A stretch of DNA of 64,000 nucleotides from Epiperipatus broadwayi (taxonomy: Eukaryota; Onychophora; Udeonychophora; Euonychophora; Peripatidae): contig JAQFVV010006353.1 in assembly GCA_028023455.1 (NCBI GenBank), positions 310,001-374,000 on the forward strand, written 5' to 3'. Numbering within the stretch: the first letter of the stretch is position 1; every line of letters begins with the position of its first letter. The notes under the pieces are model-generated. The model searched no databases. It was not told the DNA's origin and saw nothing but the letters and a program-made list of their open reading frames with translations. Made by a program: the position numbers and the translations under genes. Below, one piece after another: positions 59,146 to 64,000 of the stretch.

Positions 59146-62119
59146 ATAAAATGTAAAGTAGTTACAACTGCGGCTGAATTTTCATTTATACGATTCGTCA
59201 ACTTGATCAGGAAGTATTAGCGAGAAACTTAGCTAAATTATTATAGGGTGAAGGTTACAAATATACTACAATGTTTAGGCCACTAACCTGTTAGCTACCA
59301 GCTCCATTTTAGCACTCCTTTAGTGGCAGTATTATTTGCAATATTTTATTTTTACGATTATGTCTTATCATATTTTGATAATTATTACAAATATAAGTTT
59401 ATAAATAAAAAACAATAAAAAAATAATATTTTAACTTTGCGAATATAGAAAAAAAATACTAAAGTGAAATACATAATGAGAACAATAACTTTCTTATTGG
59501 ATGGTTGCTTTTGCCGGTTTAAAAAAATATTGAACTTTATTTGAACTCCATTTTCTAAAATTGAAATGAATTCTTGCCAGATATAGCAATGAAATTCTGT
59601 TTTAAAATTTCAAATCACATTTATAATCGTTAAAATATCAAAAAAATTCTGCATTGGTGTTTATGAAGGCATTTCAGCAAATCAACCACAATTTCCACTT
59701 TGCCTTAATCATCATTTCATTTGACATCTTTAAAACACTTTCAAATAAAATTAATTGTAATCATGAATGTTTTAGTTTAAAACCAATATTTTACAAATAT
59801 GTTGCATGAATAATCAGAAAGATAAATTATAGAAAATGCACAACTTTATGAAGCAATGAAAGAAAAATGTTCAATCTCAAAGCCTGAGAACAAAGAATAT
59901 ATCAATAGTGGCATTAACAGTTTGTATTACGATACTACCAACAGTGACATCATCAGCTTTAAATTTCTGATATCAGTATGATACTGACACTTTCAGATTA
60001 TTTTTGAACTAATAAATTAATATAAGATTCAGTTTCTACCATTAAATGAACACAAAATCAGCAATATAAATAGCCAGAAAAAAGTGAAAAGCTAAAAGCG
60101 ACAGCTCCATCAGAATACCCTGAAAACACACGATTGGAAGTGATGCTTAATAATTTTTGTAGTAGTAAATAATGACTCTAAAATGGCTTCTACATTCAAC
60201 TTTTATAAATCACATTTTTTGTTTCCTGTAAACATTCACAAAGGTTAACTGGTGAGATGATTCTAAAGGTTAATTGGATGAAATTACAACACTTAAATTA
60301 TTTCATAAAATGGACAACTTAAAGCATCAATTAAAACACTAGCACAATAATAAACTAAAGAAGATGTATACAATTGAAAAAATACTATGAATATTGTCAA
60401 CATCTCTTAGATTAAACATATAAACATGTTTTATGTTGTTGATTCATTAATATCATTAAAAACCAGTAGCATTGCTAATATTCCATGCTGTTTACAGAAT
60501 CAATAAAACTATTGGCATCCATGTACAGTTAATACTCAGAAATACTTGTTTACAAATTTAATTAAGTATTTTTTTTCACACCACATTATTAAAAGCAGTA
60601 ATTAATTTCATTTATGAAAAAAAAACCCTCATGATTCTTTTATTTATTTGGTGAATTGATATTTTTTAAGATGGCTTAACTATTAACAAAATATCACAAA
60701 AAAATTTGTGGAGATTCCAACCAGAAGACAGATTGTTAAGACCGTTTCTGTCACTGCGGTCATAGATTCTTATTTCATGAACTAGGCGGATCATTGTTTG
60801 AGTTTGAACAATGGCTTAAATTTATTTACTGAAGCAGATGAGCACAAGACCATAGGTTGTCTTGAAGTTGTTGAGATTCTTTGTTGATCTTAGTGGTTTT
60901 GAATTGATCTTAAGCATGTGATTTTTATTTCTAAATTGTGAAATTGTATACACTAATATCCGCTCTTTCAGTTAATAATCACAACATACTTTTTAAAATC
61001 TTATCACTAATTCAATACCAATTTATAGAAAGGAATCTAATCTATGATTACCTTCTAGTCATCTATTGATTTTTATATTTAAGCACAATGTCAGCTGTTC
61101 AAAAGAAAAAAAATTTAAAATAGACCAAACAAAAACCTGTTTTCCAAAATCTAAAGCTCAAACTCATTATAGTGAGGAAATAAAATTCTTATTTTATTCA
61201 TTGTATTCTTACAAAAATATACAAAAGTACTTTAAGTTTTTTTTATTTTTATATAGTCCCAGAAATTGTGATATGAAGCAATGTTAGATACAATATAATA
61301 CCACTAGATGGCAGTAGCATAAAAAGTGCGGAATTCCATATAAAATTAAAAATTTAACTTCCTCAATTGTCTGAATGACACGTTTCATATGAAAGTCATT
61401 TTGTATGAGAATCACACTGCCATCTATTGAGAGAAATTGCTAACTTTTTTTGAAATAGTAAAATTACTTCTATTTTATTCTGATATATTACCCCCCCCCC
61501 AATAAGTAGATGTTAGGATAACTGAAAATTCAGCAACTTGAGTCAACCTGCCTTATGTCTCTTGGCAGTCTCAAAATGTTAAAAATATGTTATATTTTGA
61601 ACAAGTCAAATTGCAGGGAAAGTTGTTACAAATCGTTTGCTAACATGTAATCGGTGATTGTTAAAATATATTGCAATACTGTCAAAGTTATGAAAAAAAT
61701 TAAACTTTTAAAGCATAATTTGATAGATTTAGTAGATATTAATATTTATACATTTACATTTTAAATATAAATTTTAAATAATTAAGATTTCATTTTCTGA
61801 AATGATACTTTTCTTTCTGCCGGTAGATGATGAAAAATCTTTATTGTTTTGAAATATGTAATTTTTTTAATACTTGCAGGAATAAAATGTGATTTTTTTA
61901 GAATTTCCTTCATGTTTAAACAACAATATTAAATGAAGTCAAATTTATTAAATTCTGATAAATAATAATAGTTTAATATTAAAATTAAAGTTGTAATCTT
62001 TCATCCAGAAAAAAACAAAACTGTCATAATGTTGGTACAGTGCGAGAGGGTTTTTTAATTAAAGTTTTTCATTCTTTTTTGCTAAAGTTGTTTGTGAATT
62101 TTTTTTAAAAAGTATTGTT
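59146..62119. other. AT-rich sequence, nothing recognised
   Basis: Only simple features are visible, such as a run of ten C residues at 61491-61500. No exon, RNA gene or repeat family could be supported. Confidence 0.5.
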
Positions 62120-62235
62120 ATTAGAAGTACATATCTATGCAAAGTTTCAACCAGATCGGGAATTGGGAAGTGGATGAAAATTGAGTTACAAGATTTTGCA
62201 GAAAGACAGACAAAAAAGCAGAGTGAGTTAAATAA
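62120..62235 (+). mobile_element. Possible retroelement 3' fragment
   Basis: CAAAGTTTCAACCAGATCGG and AGATTTTGCAGAAAGACAGA with a following CAAAAAAGCAG have the look of repetitive elements common in invertebrates (a phrase ending in a short GACAGACA tract). The class cannot be given. Confidence 0.3.
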
Positions 62236-62269
62236 AATGTATCAAAATAAACAATTGGTTCATGGCTCG

Positions 62270-62385
62270 GAAGTTTGAGCATTGGAAATAATAGACTTAA
62301 TAACGATCAAAGATCCTTGAACCCCATAGGTCACCATTCCATCACTGTGCTAACTATATAGGCTTTAACGATGGTTTTTTGAAAA
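62270..62385 (-). mobile_element. tRNA-like sequence, minus strand, degraded
   Basis: The minus strand has TATAGTTAGCACAGTGATGG and a B-box-like GGGTTCAAGGATC about 20 bases further. The spacing is short for a tRNA, so a deletion or chance resemblance is possible. Confidence 0.3.
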
Positions 62386-62759
62386 ATAAAAAATATCATG
62401 TTAAATCCGCATAGTAAATCCACCTATCATCAAGTAGTAATTAGGACTCTATTAGTAAATACTGATCATACAAAGATGTTAGAACAAATTACAAAGAACA
62501 GTTGGCAAGCAAAAGAAAATAATCTTCAAAATGAAAAATTATGCTCATTTAATTTTTACATATGCTTAACAATTACGCATACACGTTATAGATCATATGA
62601 CGTCTTTGAAGACAGTTTAAAAATCAACAGCTTTTAAATAGCCCACTGCAGAGCAAGAGTCTATTCAATGACCCATCACAGAAAAACAAATGAAGATAAA
62701 ACTGATTAGGTTGTGCCAATTGTTGCCTGATCAGGATTTAAGTAGTCTTCTATTCTCTT

Positions 62760-63330
62760 AATGAATAATATTCCTGTAGTGAATATTTAATGCACCATTC
62801 TCACGTAAAGTAGAGAGTGATTTTTGTCTGCTTTTAGCTCCTTGGGGAGGGGTGTAATCTAAAACATATAGTAAAAAATGTACACAATCCCCAAGATTCC
62901 CATTTCGTGCTGAAACAGCACTTATCAGTTGGCCCAGATCACATTCTCTTACACATATCTTTATTATTGTTTAGTATATATATATTAATTGATGTGATAA
63001 ACTTATTGCCCCCACCACTTAATGAAAATATATTAATATTTTTTATTAGTTATTCATTAGACTAGAGATTATCCACTTAACGAATAATATCTCTGTAGTG
63101 TAATTTTCATTACATCACTCTCATGCAAGGTAGGGGATGCTTTCTCTCTGCTTTTATCAACTTGTGGAGGGATGTAATCTTAACATATGACTAAAGACAT
63201 GATTCACAAGATGCACATTTTGTGCTGAACCAGCACTCATCAGTTGGCCCAAATCATATTCTCTTATACATATTTTTATTATGGTTTAATATATAGAGAT
63301 AGCCAATTACTACAGTTTAATTGATAAGGG
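62760..63330 (-). repeat. Tandem pair of F2-related elements, period about 315 bp
   Basis: Two copies follow each other: TTAATGAATAATATTCCTGT / TTAACGAATAATATCTCTGT, CACCATTCTCACG / CATCACTCTCATGC, and the F2 core on the minus strand (GTGCTGTTTCAGCACGAAAT, GTGCTGGTTCAGCACAAAAT). They share only the core with classic F2 copies, so this is a chimeric or sister family. A third member is at 42300-42520. Confidence 0.7.
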
Positions 63331-63794
63331 GCGATCTTATTGCTCTCACAACTTTGACACACATACGAACTTAATGGAAATAATTTTTATTAGTCTAATC
63401 AATAACTAATAAAAATTATTAATATCTTCTATCTTGTTTTATAGTTAAGAGTAGCTACATACCCATCTACTGACCAATATTGGGCTACTAGTGTGGCAAT
63501 ATACTTGCCTACTGTCCAAAAAACCCCAATAAACCTATGCCTGATGAAAACGTGAATTTTTTTTATAGTTTTTATCCAGCTCGTATCCGAAGCCCCATAT
63601 TGTAGGTATGGAACACTGAAATACTATCCCCTCCCCCCTAATAATTAAAAAAAAAAAGAGAAATATTCGCTACTTTGCTTGACAATGAATCATTGTGTTG
63701 TTTTTCGTTTTATCCCATTGATTTGTTCTTAAACAGTGCCCAGATAAGTATGATCTTATCTTTAAAATATCCATTTATTGACCAATAATGATAG

Positions 63795-64000
63795 CTTGAG
63801 ATGATAATAGATGGACAATTGAAATCTTAAAAAGTATTCCAAGAGATTGTAAAAGACCCAGAAAGAGACCACATGTTAGACGGATGGGTGAAATAAGAAA
63901 GTATGCAGGGGTGATGTGGAGAAGAGAAGCTAAAGATCGGAAAGATGGATTGAACTTGGAGAGACCTTCATCCTGCAGTGGATTGATAATGGTTGATGAT
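63795..64000 (+). mobile_element. RTE-like LINE 3' end, plus strand, cut by the window end
   Basis: GAGATGATAATAGATGGACA, GTGATGTGGAGAAGAGAAGC, GACCTTCATCCTGCAGTGGA and TTGATAATGGTTGATGAT match the complement of 42780-43010. The ATG-repeat tail is starting at the window edge, so this copy is probably complete at its 3' side. Confidence 0.85.

Noticed and set aside
1-64000. CRISPR array, prokaryotic operon or phage-like system
   Set aside because: The only regular array (58138-59145) has tRNA-like units with no unique spacers, and the one clear gene is split by spliceosomal introns. The sequence is eukaryotic.
1-64000. Assignment to cephalopods, suggested by the many tRNA-like SINEs
   Set aside because: The very abundant SINE words I would expect in octopus or squid DNA are absent, so I left the phylum open.

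Overview
This is a gene-poor, strongly AT-rich piece of animal nuclear genome. It has exons split by GT-AG introns, non-LTR and Penelope-type retroelements, hAT relics, tRNA-derived SINE-like sequences and many foldback elements. No bacterial-type gene organisation is visible. The host is most likely an invertebrate. I cannot name the phylum from this sequence: the repeats do not match any lineage-specific family I can identify with confidence.

One host gene is certain. Four plus-strand exons (27379-27569, 36222-36605, 38800-39214, 47236-47478) join in frame into 410 codons and a stop. They encode a FERM domain followed by a C-terminal C3HC4 RING finger, the architecture of the E3 ubiquitin ligase MYLIP/IDOL (Drosophila relative: Dnr1). 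The first coding exon (about 25-30 codons in relatives) was not found. It is probably upstream, either in the unassigned sequence before 27.3 kb or outside the window. The three complete introns are about 8.7, 2.2 and 8.0 kb and carry repeats, including an antisense LINE relic.

Layout: 1-4.8 kb, foldback elements of two families (here called F1 and F2). 5.7-6.5 kb, two head-to-head Penelope-like C-termini. 7.6-20 kb, F1/F2 copies, a LINE 3' end, a pair of dispersed-repeat members and tRNA-like inserts. 20.2-23.6 kb, RTE-like tail, decayed hAT transposase, LINE fragment with a SINE nested in it. 27.4-47.6 kb, the MYLIP-like gene with intronic repeats. 49-57 kb, small MITEs, full F1 and F2 foldbacks, a hAT MITE with a perfect 8-bp target duplication. 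58.1-59.1 kb, a tandem array of tRNA-like SINE heads. 59-64 kb, mostly unrecognised AT-rich sequence, then F2-related tandem copies and another RTE-like 3' end.

The most unusual structures are the 89-bp-period SINE-head array with an alternating two-unit pattern, two families of long foldback elements (one with tRNA-like ends and a small conserved hairpin core), and a hAT MITE whose terminal repeat resembles the end of the decayed hAT transposon in the same window. I found no convincing new functional system. The novelty lies in repeat structure.
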